NCBI GenBank assembly: GCA_023145835.1
Contig: JAGLDH010000177.1
Coordinates: 1 to 35,536, forward strand
Source: Methylococcales bacterium
GTDB lineage: Bacteria; Pseudomonadota; Gammaproteobacteria; Methylococcales; Methylomonadaceae
Length of the DNA: 35,536 nucleotides
Reading direction: 5' to 3'
In this document: positions 17,172-25,650 of the stretch, in pieces
Numbering within the stretch: the stretch's first letter is position 1
How the letters are laid out: every line of letters begins with the position of its first letter
The notes under the pieces: model-generated
What the model was told of the DNA's origin: nothing
Database searches by the model: none
Seen by the model: only the letters and a program-made list of their open reading frames with translations
Made by a program: the position numbers and the translations under genes

Positions 17172-17492
17172 ATGGAAATTCATAGTTCATCTCTACGCTT
17201 TATACCAAATAGGGTTGAAGCAAAGAAAACAAATGATAATCAGCAATTAGCACCTAGTGATGATAGCTTAAAAACTCCAGTGCCTATTAGTTCTCAATCA
17301 CTAGCAATAAGTACAAATAGTCTTAACGTTAATGATATAGACCTCCTTTCTAACGATATTAATAGCCTAAAAAAAAATCTCTTTAAAAATATTCACTCTA
17401 ATCGAGCACTCAATGCTTATATCCAAGAAAACATCCAACCCTTAATGAATCAACGCTCAGAACTAGTCACTAGAGTCGATTTTTATATCTAA
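17172..17492 (+). CDS. Small hypothetical protein
   Basis: This encodes 106 residues with no signal peptide or membrane span. The N-terminal half is polar and low in complexity (Ser, Asn, Pro). The C-terminal half looks folded, ending in NRALNAYIQENIQPLMNQRS followed by ELVTRVDFYI. That ending (short helix, then E-L-V-x-R-V-D-x-Y) recalls small proteobacterial proteins of unknown role encoded near housekeeping genes, but I cannot name a family. It precedes yciB by 41 bases on the same strand. No clear ribosome site. Confidence 0.6.
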   Translation: MEIHSSSLRFIPNRVEAKKTNDNQQLAPSDDSLKTPVPISSQSLAISTNSLNVNDIDLLSNDINSLKKNLFKNIHSNRALNAYIQENIQPLMNQRSELVTRVDFYI

Positions 17493-17533
17493 ATAATAAT
17501 TATAATCAATCTGTTAATCGCAAAAATCACATC

Positions 17534-18070
17534 ATGAAGCAACTTTTTGAATTTATCCCTGTCATACTGTTTTTTATAACTTATAAATTTTATGATATTT
17601 ATGTCGCCACTGCCGTTATTATTGCTGCAACCATCATTCAAGTAGGTATTAGCTGGTTTATAAATAAGAAAGTTGAAACCATGCAATGGATTACTTTAGG
17701 GCTAATCATAGTGATGGGTGGAGCGACCCTTTATTTACAAGACGAACAATTTATTAAGTGGAAATTAACTATCATAGAATGGTTATTTGGACTTGCATTC
17801 TTAGGTAGCCACTTTTTTGCTAAGAAAACCTTTGTTGAACGAATGATGGGAGCAAGTTTAGAATTACCAACTAACATATGGAAAAAACTCAATTTACTTT
17901 GGGCCTTTTTCTTTATCAGTGTTGGCTTTATTAACATTTATGTGATGCAAAACTACAGTACAGATGACTGGGTCACCTTCAAAACATTTGGTGTTCCTGG
18001 ACTTATGATTATATTCATCATAGTTCAAATGTTATTAATTTATAAACATATCCCTGAGCCAAAGGAATAA
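17534..18070 (+). CDS. yciB: Inner membrane septation protein YciB (IspZ/IspA family)
   Basis: This encodes 178 residues with five or six membrane spans. It opens with [20 protein letters not shown] and [16 protein letters not shown] and has the family core [20 protein letters not shown], then [18 protein letters not shown], ending in a [20 protein letters not shown] span. YciB is linked to cell-envelope synthesis and division in enterobacteria; its exact activity is not known. The length matches the family. It is followed after five bases by the YciI-like gene, as is common in gammaproteobacteria, so an operon through bolA and ppiC is likely. Confidence 0.93.
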   Translation: MKQLFEFIPVILFFITYKFYDIYVATAVIIAATIIQVGISWFINKKVETMQWITLGLIIVMGGATLYLQDEQFIKWKLTIIEWLFGLAFLGSHFFAKKTFVERMMGASLELPTNIWKKLNLLWAFFFISVGFINIYVMQNYSTDDWVTFKTFGVPGLMIIFIIVQMLLIYKHIPEPKE

Positions 18071-18075
18071 TCATT

Positions 18076-18378
18076 GTGTTATATGCAATCCTTAGTGAGG
18101 ATGTAGCAGATAGTCTTGAAAAAAGAAAATCAGCTCGCCCTGCACATTTAAAAAGACTACAAGACCTACAAGATGAAGGTAGATTAATTATTGCTGGCCC
18201 ACATCCCGCTATTGACAGTAACACACCTGGTGAAGCTGGGTTTACAGGAAGTTTGGTTATTGCTGAATTTTCTAGCATACAAGAAGCAACAGGCTGGGCT
18301 GATATTGACCCTTACGTCACAACCGGTGTTTATGACAAAGTCTCAGTAAAACCATTTAACCAAGTATATCCACAATGA
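18076..18378 (+). CDS. YciI-like protein
   Basis: This encodes 100 residues of the YciI/YCII-related family, a dimeric alpha-beta barrel fold related to ferredoxin-like enzymes. Typical features are [17 protein letters not shown] at the start, [20 protein letters not shown] with the family's conserved R-x-x-H-L pattern, and the [20 protein letters not shown] then DPYVTTGVY block. The start is GTG at 18076 with AAGGA about ten bases upstream. Its stop overlaps the bolA start by four bases (ATGA). E. coli YciI is structurally known but its function is not. Confidence 0.9.
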   Translation: MLYAILSEDVADSLEKRKSARPAHLKRLQDLQDEGRLIIAGPHPAIDSNTPGEAGFTGSLVIAEFSSIQEATGWADIDPYVTTGVYDKVSVKPFNQVYPQ

Positions 18379-18641
18379 CATCAGAACTTATTAAACAAAA
18401 ATTAAATGAAGCTATTCAGCCAAAAACAATTGAAATAATTGATAATAGTGCTGCACATGCCGGTCACGCGGGCGCACAATCAGGTGGTGGACATTATAAC
18501 GTTACGATTGTTGCAGATGCATTTGACGGTAAAACCTTAGTTCAAAGACATCAACTAATTTATCAAGCACTTGGTGATTTGATGAAAAATGAAATTCACG
18601 CATTAGGTATTAATGCATTAACCCCTACTGAAAATAATTGA
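18375..18641 (+). CDS. bolA: BolA family protein
   Basis: This encodes 88 residues with the BolA class II KH-like fold. Visible landmarks are a conserved His in [19 protein letters not shown], the [20 protein letters not shown] helix and the closing [12 protein letters not shown], which matches the family's E-I-H-A-L-S/G-I ending. BolA proteins pair with monothiol glutaredoxins in iron-sulfur trafficking and affect cell shape and stress responses. Start and stop overlap and spacing (four-base overlap with the YciI-like gene, 12 bases to ppiC) put it in the same transcript. It could be the bolA or the ibaG paralogue; the pattern fits bolA better. Confidence 0.9.
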   Translation: MTSELIKQKLNEAIQPKTIEIIDNSAAHAGHAGAQSGGGHYNVTIVADAFDGKTLVQRHQLIYQALGDLMKNEIHALGINALTPTENN

Positions 18642-18653
18642 GGAACTTAAGTA

Positions 18654-19664
18654 ATGAATAAAACTCTCATCTCTCTAATAATAGCCGGCTCAGCAATAAC
18701 AATGACGGGTTGCAAAGAAGAACTATCCACATCAGGAAATAGTTCTTTAACTCCGATAGTTGTTTCAAAAGAAGATGCCATCGCATCCGTTAATGGACAA
18801 TACATCAGTAAAACTTCATTAGATACTTTAGAAAAAGAAATTGCTCAGCGTAGTCGCGGTCAGTCTTTTCCTAGAGAAAAATTAGTTGATGAATTAATTC
18901 AAAGAGAATTATTGATTCAAGATGCTATACAAAAAAAACTTGATCAAACACCAGAATATAATGAACAGCTATCAACCGTTCAAAAGTCTTTATTATCACA
19001 AGCTGCTGTTCAAAGTTACATAAAGGCTAACCCTCTAACAGATGCTGAATTACAAACTGAATACGACAAAAACATAGCTAAAACAGGTGATGAATATAAA
19101 GCTAGACATATTCTTGTCAAAACTGAAGATGAAGCTAAAAAAATCATTAAAGAATTAACAAAAGGTGCTGACTTTACTGAATTAGCTAAAAAGAAATCAA
19201 CAGGCCCTTCAGGACCAAAAGGCGGTGATTTAGGCTGGTTTGCTTCAGGTCAAATGGTTCCTCCTTTTTCTGAAGCAGTCATCGCTTTAGAAGACAAGAA
19301 ATTTACGACCGAACCTGTAAAAACACAATTCGGTTATCATGTTATTTTAAGAGAAGGTAAAAGAGCACAAACACCTCCTCCATTTGATTCAGTTAAAGAA
19401 CAAATTCGTCCAATGCTACAGCGTCAAAAAGTCCAAACTTTTTTGACGACTTTACGTGGTCAAGCTAAAGTTGAAATTATAGAACAAGCACCAGCTCCTG
19501 CTCCAGCGGCACCTGTTGCAGCAACAACTCCTGGTAACGCTGCTGATGCAGTGACTAAAACTGCTGAACAAGTTACTACCGATGCAGGTAAAGCAGCAGC
19601 AGATACGACTAAAAATACAACTGAAGCACTAAAAGAAAAAGTGACTGAAGCAATCACTAAATAA
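18654..19664 (+). CDS. Lipoprotein parvulin-type peptidyl-prolyl isomerase (PpiC/SurA-like)
   Basis: This encodes 336 residues. The lipoprotein signal MNKTLISLIIAGSAITMTGC ends at a lipobox with Cys20, so it should be anchored in the periplasm, probably to the outer membrane. An N-terminal SurA-like chaperone region (about 40-140) precedes one parvulin domain (about 145-235) with KARHILVKTEDEA, GPSGPKGGDLGWFASGQMVP and TQFGYHVILREGKR. It catalyses prolyl isomerisation during folding of exported proteins. The last 60 residues are an Ala/Thr/Lys-rich tail (APAPAAPVAATTPG, then TEALKEKVTEA) that is likely unstructured and unusual for the family. AGGAAC lies before the ATG. A large hairpin follows the stop. 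Confidence 0.92.
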   Translation: MNKTLISLIIAGSAITMTGCKEELSTSGNSSLTPIVVSKEDAIASVNGQYISKTSLDTLEKEIAQRSRGQSFPREKLVDELIQRELLIQDAIQKKLDQTPEYNEQLSTVQKSLLSQAAVQSYIKANPLTDAELQTEYDKNIAKTGDEYKARHILVKTEDEAKKIIKELTKGADFTELAKKKSTGPSGPKGGDLGWFASGQMVPPFSEAVIALEDKKFTTEPVKTQFGYHVILREGKRAQTPPPFDSVKEQIRPMLQRQKVQTFLTTLRGQAKVEIIEQAPAPAPAAPVAATTPGNAADAVTKTAEQVTTDAGKAAADTTKNTTEALKEKVTEAITK

Positions 19665-19679
19665 GACTTACCTTTCAAA

Positions 19680-19755
19680 ATTGTTTTGATGAATAAGGTA
19701 GATAGAGTTTCTATCTCTGTTTATCTTATCCATCAAAAACAATCATTTATTTTTA
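19680..19755 (+). terminator. Long hairpin terminator after ppiC
   Basis: ATTGTTTTGATGAATAAG (19680-19697) pairs with the imperfect complement at 19725-19743, and an inner stem GATAG/CTATC (19701-19705, 19711-19715) sits inside. T-rich sequence follows to 19755. It probably ends the yciB to ppiC transcript. Confidence 0.6.
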
Positions 19756-19938
19756 TTTTATCCCTCAAACAAGTTATTCAGATTTTTTCATAGAATCTCA
19801 CATCTCAACCTTCATGCTTTACCTTCCCTATTTTTTATTACTTTCTATATCGACTACCTCAAATAATCATTTTATTTTTAAGACACAAAACGATTTATAA
19901 GCGAAAATAGAGTGAATTAAATACAGTTATAAAGTTTT

Positions 19939-20739
19939 ATGCAAAAATACGATGGTCAGGTTATTCACCAAAACCATGATGATGAAGGTGTCATCGAAGT
20001 TGTCGAAAAAGAAGGAGTAAGAGCATTACACTTTGGCTCACATTCAAGACAAAGCAGTATGCTTATAGAATCTCCTAACCAATTGCATTCCCTCTACGCC
20101 AAATCCACAATGGGATTATTATTATTTAATGACTCCCCTAAAGATATTTTAATGATCGGCTTAGGGGGTGGTACCATTACCAAATATTTACTACAACAAT
20201 TTACAGAATGCAAAATAAAAGTTATTGAACACCGAAGTAGTGTACTTAAAATAGCACGAAGTCATTTTGGGCTACCAAATGACTCTCGCCTAAAAGTTAA
20301 CATAGGCTGTGGTGGAGATTATGTTTCCCAACAAAGTAAAACAGTAGAAGAAAAGCATGATCTTATGATTATCGATGCATATGACCATGAAGGCATGGCT
20401 CTTGAAGTCAGCAGTGAATCATTTTTTGATAATTGTAGAACTCTTTTAATGGATGATGGCCTTTTAGCCATCAATTTATGGGGATCAAATAAAAATCTAT
20501 TTCAACAAGTCGCCTGGAATATGGGTCGTATTTTTGAATGGAAAATTTTATTTCTTCCCGTCCCCAAACGTGGCAATATTATTGGCTTTGCTTTTAGAGA
20601 AAATACGCCAAAATATACAATGAAACAACTCAGGCAAAAAGCCCTACAGCTAGAACAGCAATACCACCTTGACTTTCCATCATTTGTAAAAGGTTTTAAG
20701 CGTAATAACGCAGCAGTATTAAAAAAGGTAATCAAATAA
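19939..20739 (+). CDS. Spermidine synthase-like SAM-dependent methyltransferase fold protein
   Basis: This encodes 266 residues with the Rossmann fold of the spermidine synthase group. [19 protein letters not shown] (from residue 70) is the nucleotide-binding glycine loop, followed by [19 protein letters not shown] (acidic residue at the end of strand 2) and [18 protein letters not shown], the D-A-Y/F-D motif of the active site. The N-terminal beta region ([20 protein letters not shown]) matches the usual H-x-x-L-x-F-x-S-x-x-Q-S-S-M pattern. True polyamine synthases are slightly longer and keep more acidic substrate residues, so the substrate here is open. Its stop overlaps the start of the YgiQ gene (TAATG), so the two are co-transcribed. 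Confidence 0.85.
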   Translation: MQKYDGQVIHQNHDDEGVIEVVEKEGVRALHFGSHSRQSSMLIESPNQLHSLYAKSTMGLLLFNDSPKDILMIGLGGGTITKYLLQQFTECKIKVIEHRSSVLKIARSHFGLPNDSRLKVNIGCGGDYVSQQSKTVEEKHDLMIIDAYDHEGMALEVSSESFFDNCRTLLMDDGLLAINLWGSNKNLFQQVAWNMGRIFEWKILFLPVPKRGNIIGFAFRENTPKYTMKQLRQKALQLEQQYHLDFPSFVKGFKRNNAAVLKKVIK

Positions 20740-22892
20740 TGACTCCATCTACACCCGACCTATTTGGTTATAAAAAATACTGGGCTCAGCGCTTTGGAAT
20801 AGCGCATGAACTTCCCATGAGCCTGTCAGAAATGGATCAACTAAACTGGGATTCTTGTGACATTATCCTTGTTACAGGAGATGCCTATGTTGATCATCCT
20901 AGTTTTGGTATGGCAGTTATAGGGCGTGTTTTAGAAGCCCAGGGGTTTAGAGTTGGTATTATTTCACAACCAGATTGGAAGAGTGCAGAAGACTTTACAC
21001 AACTTGGCCGTCCCAATCTATTTTTTGGTGTAACCGGTGGCAATATGGATTCCATGGTAAACCGATACACCTCTGACAAAAAAATCCGTTCTAATGATGC
21101 TTACACTGCAAAAGGTGAAGGTGGAAAGCGACCTGATCGTGCAGTTAACGTATACTCTCACCGTTGCCGTGAAGCTTATAAAAATGTACCCATTATTATT
21201 GGTGGGATAGAAGCTAGCTTACGCCGTATTGCACATTATGATTATTGGTCTGATAAAGTTCGTAAATCTGTACTTATGGATTCTAAAGCAGACTTATTGG
21301 TATATGGTAATGCAGAAAGACAAATTGTAGAAATTGCTCACCGTTTAGCTAATAAAGAGGCTATTTCAGATATAAAAGGCATTCGAGGCACCGTTCATTT
21401 TGTCAAACAAATACCTGTTGAATGGACTGAAAAAAACTCTACATCTATTGATAAACCCGGCGTTATAAATCCCCCCATTGATCCTTATCAAGCAGAACCT
21501 TCTTGTGACAAAAAGCCATCCACTTCGGGCACAGAAAAGGTCATTCAATTCACAAGAAGCATACCTAATAAGCAACGATCTAAAACAGTCATTAGAATTC
21601 CTGATTACGAAGCTGTCAAAGAGGATCCTATTCTTTATGCTCACGCATCAAGAGTCATGCATGGTGAAACTAACCCAGGTAATGCCAGACCCATAATACA
21701 ACGTCATGGATCACGCCAAATATGGATGAATCCCCCCCCTATTCCCCTGACAACCCAAGAAATGGATGGCGTATTTGATCGACCCTACTCTCGCCTACCT
21801 CACACACAGTATGGCAATGCAAACATCCCTGCATTTGAAATGATTCAACACTCCGTCAATATTATGCGGGGCTGTTTTGGGGGGTGTACCTTTTGTTCAA
21901 TTACAGAACATGAAGGAAGAATTATCCAAAGTCGCTCAGAAGACTCAATTATCAAAGAAGTAGAAGCCATCCGGGATACATCACCAAATTTTACTGGACA
22001 TATTTCTGATTTAGGTGGGCCAACAGCTAATATGTATCGGTTGGCATGCAAAGAAAAAAAAATAGAAGAATCATGCCGGCGCCTATCCTGTGTCTACCCG
22101 GGAATATGTGAAAACTTAGATACTAATCATTCGTCGTTAATCAAACTTTACCGAAGAGCTAGAGCACTTCCTGGTATAAAAAAAATATTCATTGCCTCCG
22201 GTTTGCGTTATGACTTAGCGGTTGAATCACCTGAGTATGTCAAAGAACTCGTCACACATCATGTGGGAGGCTACTTAAAAATAGCACCTGAACACACAGA
22301 AGATGGCCCATTATCAAAAATGATGAAACCAGGAATGGGGACTTACGATAGATTCAAACAAATGTTTGACAAATATTCAAAGGAAGCAGGTAAAGAACAA
22401 TATTTAATCCCTTATTTTATTGCTGCCCACCCAGGTACTAAAGATATCGATATGCTCAATTTAGCTTTATGGTTAAAAAGTAATGGCTTTAGAGCAGACC
22501 AAGTACAAGCCTACCTACCCTCTCCTATGTCTGTTTCCACCGCGATGTACCATTCAGGTAAAGATACTTTACGAAAAGTAAGTCGAAAAGCAGATGACAT
22601 GCCTATTCCAAAAAGTATCAAGCAACGTCGTTTACACAAAGCATTTTTACGATATCACGACCCTAAAAACTGGCCTTTATTACGAGAAGCCTTAAAAAAA
22701 ATGGGGCGATCAGATTTAATTGGTAATGGAAAAAAACACCTAATTCCATCATTTCAGCCTAAAGGGCTAGGCACACAAATCAACACTAATAAATCGTCAA
22801 AATTTAAAACAAAACATACCCATCCCATAAATTTCAATAGAAAAAAGAACAAAAACAACAACCGTAATAAAAAAAGCACTAGACAGGTTTAA
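20739..22892 (+). CDS. YgiQ family radical SAM protein
   Basis: This encodes 717 residues, the normal length for the family. After an N-terminal domain ([20 protein letters not shown], then [19 protein letters not shown]) comes the radical SAM cluster motif [18 protein letters not shown] with Cys379, Cys383 and Cys386 binding a 4Fe-4S cluster. [16 protein letters not shown] and [20 protein letters not shown] are family hallmarks. The C-terminus ends in a very basic Asn/Lys/Arg tail ([17 protein letters not shown]), suggesting nucleic-acid contact. The reaction of YgiQ proteins is not established. The start overlaps the previous stop by one base. The promoter of the tRNA gene overlaps the last codons. 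Confidence 0.93.
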   Translation: MTPSTPDLFGYKKYWAQRFGIAHELPMSLSEMDQLNWDSCDIILVTGDAYVDHPSFGMAVIGRVLEAQGFRVGIISQPDWKSAEDFTQLGRPNLFFGVTGGNMDSMVNRYTSDKKIRSNDAYTAKGEGGKRPDRAVNVYSHRCREAYKNVPIIIGGIEASLRRIAHYDYWSDKVRKSVLMDSKADLLVYGNAERQIVEIAHRLANKEAISDIKGIRGTVHFVKQIPVEWTEKNSTSIDKPGVINPPIDPYQAEPSCDKKPSTSGTEKVIQFTRSIPNKQRSKTVIRIPDYEAVKEDPILYAHASRVMHGETNPGNARPIIQRHGSRQIWMNPPPIPLTTQEMDGVFDRPYSRLPHTQYGNANIPAFEMIQHSVNIMRGCFGGCTFCSITEHEGRIIQSRSEDSIIKEVEAIRDTSPNFTGHISDLGGPTANMYRLACKEKKIEESCRRLSCVYPGICENLDTNHSSLIKLYRRARALPGIKKIFIASGLRYDLAVESPEYVKELVTHHVGGYLKIAPEHTEDGPLSKMMKPGMGTYDRFKQMFDKYSKEAGKEQYLIPYFIAAHPGTKDIDMLNLALWLKSNGFRADQVQAYLPSPMSVSTAMYHSGKDTLRKVSRKADDMPIPKSIKQRRLHKAFLRYHDPKNWPLLREALKKMGRSDLIGNGKKHLIPSFQPKGLGTQINTNKSSKFKTKHTHPINFNRKKNKNNNRNKKSTRQV

Positions 22893-22907
22893 ATATAATT
22901 GTATAAT
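22880..22907 (+). promoter_or_regulatory. Promoter of tRNA-Thr
   Basis: TAGACA (22880-22885), a 16-base spacer and a perfect TATAAT (22902-22907) place a start about 10 bases before the mature tRNA end at 22923. The -35 box lies inside the end of the YgiQ gene. Confidence 0.65.
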
Positions 22908-22922
22908 ACTCTGATCAACTTC

Positions 22923-22998
22923 GCTGGTGTAGCTCAGTTGGTAGAGCAGTTGATTTGTAATCAACCGGTCGCGGGTTCGAGTCCCATCACCAGCTCCA
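22923..22998 (+). tRNA. tRNA-Thr (anticodon UGU)
   Basis: This is a 76-base tRNA with CCA encoded. The acceptor arms GCTGGTG and CACCAGC pair perfectly. The D arm is GCTCAGTTGGTAGAGC. The anticodon stem GTTGA/TCAAC encloses TTTGTAA, giving anticodon TGT. The T loop is TTCGAGT. One mismatch is visible in the T stem. A strong terminator follows at 23008. Confidence 0.97.
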
Positions 22999-23007
22999 TA
23001 TTTTAAG

Positions 23008-23040
23008 AAGCCTATAACGATTTCGTTATAGGCTTTTTTT
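23008..23040 (+). terminator. Terminator of tRNA-Thr
   Basis: AAGCCTATAACG (23008-23019) and CGTTATAGGCTT (23024-23035) form a perfect 12-bp stem with a four-base loop, followed by a T run to 23040. Confidence 0.93.
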
Positions 23041-23109
23041 ATGTGTGTAGAAAAAACATCATTATTGACAGAATATTTAGCAAAAAATTAAAGGTTTAAA
23101 ATTAATCAT

Positions 23110-23124
23110 TGATAATAATTATCA
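23110..23124. promoter_or_regulatory. Perfect Fur box
   Basis: TGATAATAATTATCA is an exact 7-1-7 inverted repeat identical to the known Fur consensus TGATAATNATTATCA. TTGATA (23109-23114) inside it could be a -35 element, with TAAAAA at 23132 as -10. No protein gene follows on either strand before the next terminator, which points to a small RNA (see 23144-23214). Confidence 0.7.
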
Positions 23125-23143
23125 TGTTTGTTAAAAATTCAGT

Positions 23144-23214
23144 GTTTTAATTGACTCATTCTGCCTACGAAGAGAATAAGGAATAAAAACGCGATTAAAA
23201 TAATTCGCGTTTTT
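23144..23214 (+). ncRNA. Candidate Fur-controlled small RNA
   Basis: If the promoter overlapping the Fur box is real, transcription would start near 23144 and end at the hairpin 23185-23214, giving an RNA of about 70 bases. There is no ORF of useful size in it. This is the arrangement of RyhB-type iron-responsive small RNAs, but I see no sequence similarity to RyhB or PrrF, and the start is inferred. Confidence 0.35.
23185..23214. terminator. Hairpin terminator downstream of the Fur box
   Basis: AAAAACGCGA (23185-23194) and TCGCGTTTTT (23205-23214) form a perfect 10-bp stem with a 10-base loop. The A and T runs on the two sides make it usable in both directions. Confidence 0.7.
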
Positions 23215-23271
23215 AAATATAATATTCAATGGCTCATAGTTTTAATCGTACCTGAGTCAAAGACTTTCTCT

Positions 23272-23435
23272 TTAAGGAACCTCTGATTAAGTTGATTAGA
23301 ATTTAGCGCAGAAAAAACGGTCACTATTTTCCACGAAGTAAAGCGTAATAGTTATTCTATTGCACTGATCTCCGTGGAAAATATCGGTAGTTTTAACAAG
23401 CTAAAAATAATTTGACTTGATCAGAGATTCCTTAA
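23272..23435. mobile_element. Short TTAA-flanked TIR element, copy C
   Basis: The element proper is 23276-23431 (156 bp), with TTAA on both sides. Ends are GGAACCTCTGATTAAGT and ACTTGATCAGAGATTCC. An inner inverted pair, ATTTTCCACG (23330s) and CGTGGAAAAT (23370s), lies inside, so the whole unit folds into a long hairpin. It is the same element as 14311-14469 in the opposite orientation. It ends eight bases before the stop codon of the minus-strand gene at 23444. Confidence 0.82.
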
Positions 23436-23443
23436 GGGTTTCT

Positions 23444-24418
23444 TTAGTTTTCATGACAAGCAGTACATGCATAACTGGATTGAGCCATCACAGGTTTAAC
23501 AGGTCTATTAGATTCATTTAAGGGTGCATTAAATAAACTAACATTTTCTCTAGCATTAACCATGCGCTGCTCTAAAGTATCTTGATACTCCCAATCATCA
23601 TACTCAGGTGCTAACTTTGCATTTGCGTATATTTTTTTTCCTAACTGCCAATCACCAGACTTTACAAGCATATCCCCCATTGTTAAGAAAAACCCTTCAA
23701 AGTTATGCGGTGCTATACTCCCATTCCAACAAACACGTTTATCACCCTCAGTCGTTTGCAGATGCATGTAAGGTGCCATGTCTGGGTTGATACGGTCAAG
23801 TTTCTCGCCAATACAAATATCTAACGTTTTCCAAAGAGATTCTAGACCTAGTTTAAAAAGATCACTCTTTGGTGGCAAACGACTCCCCATAAAGCCAATA
23901 GAAAAATTGTTAAACTCAGGAAAAATTCGCTCTCCTTTTAACAACTTTCTAAAACCTTTTTGTACCAGTTTCTTATTTTGATCTATTTCACCTTCAATCA
24001 TCATCATTGCGCTTAAAAAACCTAAAATGCGAGCATCATGAGGATTTTTTTTTGTGCTTTGCTCCAAATATTTACGAGCTAACACGATATGATCAGTGAT
24101 CGTTGCAGGAATCTGTTCAAGACGCTCTTGCTCTAATACTGTCCACATATGTAAAGAACCTATATGCGCAGAGGTAACTGAATCGTTCGGATCTTGTAAA
24201 TACGCAGCTGTAAGTGCATTTGTGACCAAGGGAATGCTCTCATAATCACCACTATTTAAGACCTGCCAAAAAAAAGCATCCGCTTGTATGGCTGATTCGG
24301 TTCTAGGGTAATCTTCTACTGAATACTCCCCATGAGCAGCTGATGATAGCGAGTAAAAACTCAATTGAACTGTAAATAATAACCAAGCACATTGGTGTAT
24401 TAAGGATTTATATTTCAT
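23444..24418 (-). CDS. Exported TPR-like protein with C-terminal CxxCH haem motif
   Basis: This encodes 324 residues with a signal peptide (hydrophobic 10-26, cleavage near SSAAHG). The mature part is helical and repeat-like: DAFFWQVLNSGDYESIPLVT, RKYLEQSTKKNPHDARILGF and SGDWQLGKKIYANAKLAPEY resemble tetratricopeptide units. The last residues, SYACTACHEN, contain a single CxxCH (Cys318, Cys321, His322), the c-type haem attachment motif, only two residues from the C-terminus. Two other cysteines (DICIGEKLD, RVCWNGSIA) could form a disulfide. No distal haem ligand is obvious. I recognise no family. It may be a periplasmic electron-transfer or cytochrome-assembly helper, or the motif may instead bind metal. 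No neighbour appears to share its transcript. Confidence 0.72.
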   Translation of the reverse strand: MKYKSLIHQCAWLLFTVQLSFYSLSSAAHGEYSVEDYPRTESAIQADAFFWQVLNSGDYESIPLVTNALTAAYLQDPNDSVTSAHIGSLHMWTVLEQERLEQIPATITDHIVLARKYLEQSTKKNPHDARILGFLSAMMMIEGEIDQNKKLVQKGFRKLLKGERIFPEFNNFSIGFMGSRLPPKSDLFKLGLESLWKTLDICIGEKLDRINPDMAPYMHLQTTEGDKRVCWNGSIAPHNFEGFFLTMGDMLVKSGDWQLGKKIYANAKLAPEYDDWEYQDTLEQRMVNARENVSLFNAPLNESNRPVKPVMAQSSYACTACHEN

Positions 24419-24580
24419 AATGTTTCCGATACGTAGTCCTCACATAGTTTACTTTTTGGTTTTTTATTATTTTTTTTTGTAAAAATCAAAAATCAAAAAA
24501 CAAACGTGAAGAATGGGTTGATAAGTGTTGTTGTAAAATTGTTTACACAACCAAATAGCAAAGTAAAAAATTAAACCTCT

Positions 24581-24598
24581 GCTATGCTTAAGCATAGC
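24581..24598. terminator. Perfect 18-bp palindrome after the 96-codon ORF
   Basis: GCTATGCTTAAGCATAGC is an exact palindrome lying directly after the stop of the minus-strand ORF at 24599. On the plus strand it is followed by CTAGTTTTT, on the minus strand by a delayed T run. A weak terminator in either direction is the simplest reading. Confidence 0.4.
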
Positions 24599-24889
24599 CT
24601 AGTTTTTAAAAAATGTTAGTAAATGGTTAAATTTTATAACTTTATCAATATACTCCCCATAAATAACCAGTTTTAACTTTGCAAAATCAGACCGAACTAA
24701 AGAAATTACATGGAAAAATTTTTCAATAATTGACTGGTTTTTATCCGTCTTCAAAAATGTAGCAACAGTAACAAAGTTAGGAATACACATATTGTTTACG
24801 TATTGAATATGAACAAAAACCTTACCCTTAATTGACCAAGCCATTCCATGCAGATTATTGATGGTTTTAGATAAGAACTTTATGAACAA
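24599..24889 (-). CDS. Small hypothetical protein, doubtful
   Basis: This is a 96-codon frame. The stretch MAWSIKGKVFVHIQYVNN then IPNFVTVATFLKTDKNQSII and SDFAKLKLVIYGEYIDKV has the mix of hydrophobic and charged residues expected of a folded protein. I recognise no family, there is no ribosome site, and the region around it contains decayed sequence. It could be a fragment of a larger lost gene. Promoter and expression are not evident. Confidence 0.3.
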   Translation of the reverse strand: MFIKFLSKTINNLHGMAWSIKGKVFVHIQYVNNMCIPNFVTVATFLKTDKNQSIIEKFFHVISLVRSDFAKLKLVIYGEYIDKVIKFNHLLTFFKN

Positions 24890-25025
24890 AACTTATCAGA
24901 AAAATAGTAGATAACACGAGGACTGGCAGTCACATTTTGACGAAATAAAATATCCGGTACTGAAAAATATAGATGAGTTTTGTCGAAATCAATACTTGAT
25001 AAAAGTGTGTTTCTTTTACCCTTAA
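24882..25025 (+). pseudogene. Protein-like remnant with an internal stop
   Basis: From the ATG at 24882 the frame reads MNKTYQKNSR, a stop (24912-24914), then HEDWQSHFDEIKYPVLKNID and EFCRNQYLIKVCFFYP to a stop at 25023. The second part is more protein-like than random AT-rich sequence. It overlaps the start of the minus-strand ORF by only eight bases. I cannot name the source; a decayed mobile-element gene is possible. Confidence 0.3.
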
Positions 25026-25059
25026 AACAAAATGCCTAGAGATTGATAATCTTTTTTTT

Positions 25060-25599
25060 CTAATGAAAAAGGCTAACCTGAATATCATCAAGCTTTTTTA
25101 ATTGTTGCTTAGCATGGTACCTAGAATTAAATAGTGCTTCATTGATTTTTAAAGGAAAAACTAATTTTATCAAAATAATTGTTTTTTTTTGGTAATTGAC
25201 CTTTTTGAGTATGACTGGCTCCTGAACAATCATGCCCATTAAAAAACAAGCTGCCGCTGCACCTGTTTTGACAACAGGAACAAAAGCATAAAGATTCACA
25301 TTATTTTTCTTTGTCCTTACAGCTAATTCTATAAGGGCTTGTAAGCGCTTTATCCCCAGCAACCCTTTTCCTTTTTCAATACTTCCGTTAACTAACTCTC
25401 CATCAGCTTCTATCCCAAGGTAGCCAACGATACTAGACTTATTAACAACAATGATATTTTTACGATTATTAATTATTTCATAAGAAATATCTGTTCGATT
25501 AATAGACCACTCATCCTTAAAACGACGACAGATAAATTTATAAATGATGTCGTCTAATTCTTCTGGTAATTCTCCTGGCGGCCAAATTTTAGTGTTCAA
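25060..25599 (-). CDS. GNAT-like protein downstream of the large sensor gene
   Basis: This encodes 179 residues, cytosolic by sequence. The middle has an acetyltransferase-like plan: a beta pair (NIIVVNKSSIVGYLGIEADG), then KGLLGIKRLQALIELAVRTK, where the Gly-containing turn and helix would be the acetyl-CoA site, then NNVNLYAFVPVVKTGAAAAC and FLMGM. This looks like the GNAT fold with a shortened or atypical motif A. It begins 51 bases after the stop of the 1,382-residue membrane protein on the same strand, with TTAGATAGGAATA ahead of the ATG, so it is probably co-transcribed and may be that protein's output partner. The GNAT call is tentative; the substrate is unknown. Confidence 0.55.
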   Translation of the reverse strand: MNTKIWPPGELPEELDDIIYKFICRRFKDEWSINRTDISYEIINNRKNIIVVNKSSIVGYLGIEADGELVNGSIEKGKGLLGIKRLQALIELAVRTKKNNVNLYAFVPVVKTGAAAACFLMGMIVQEPVILKKVNYQKKTIILIKLVFPLKINEALFNSRYHAKQQLKKLDDIQVSLFH

Positions 25600-25650
25600 T
25601 GTTTATTCCTATCTAACGTTAGATTAAAAAATTCATTTTCCGCACATAAA

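Noticed and set aside
19460-19678. Minus-strand 72-codon ORF opposite the end of the parvulin gene
   Set aside because: It is the mirror of the Ala/Thr-rich low-complexity tail and no independent gene evidence exists.
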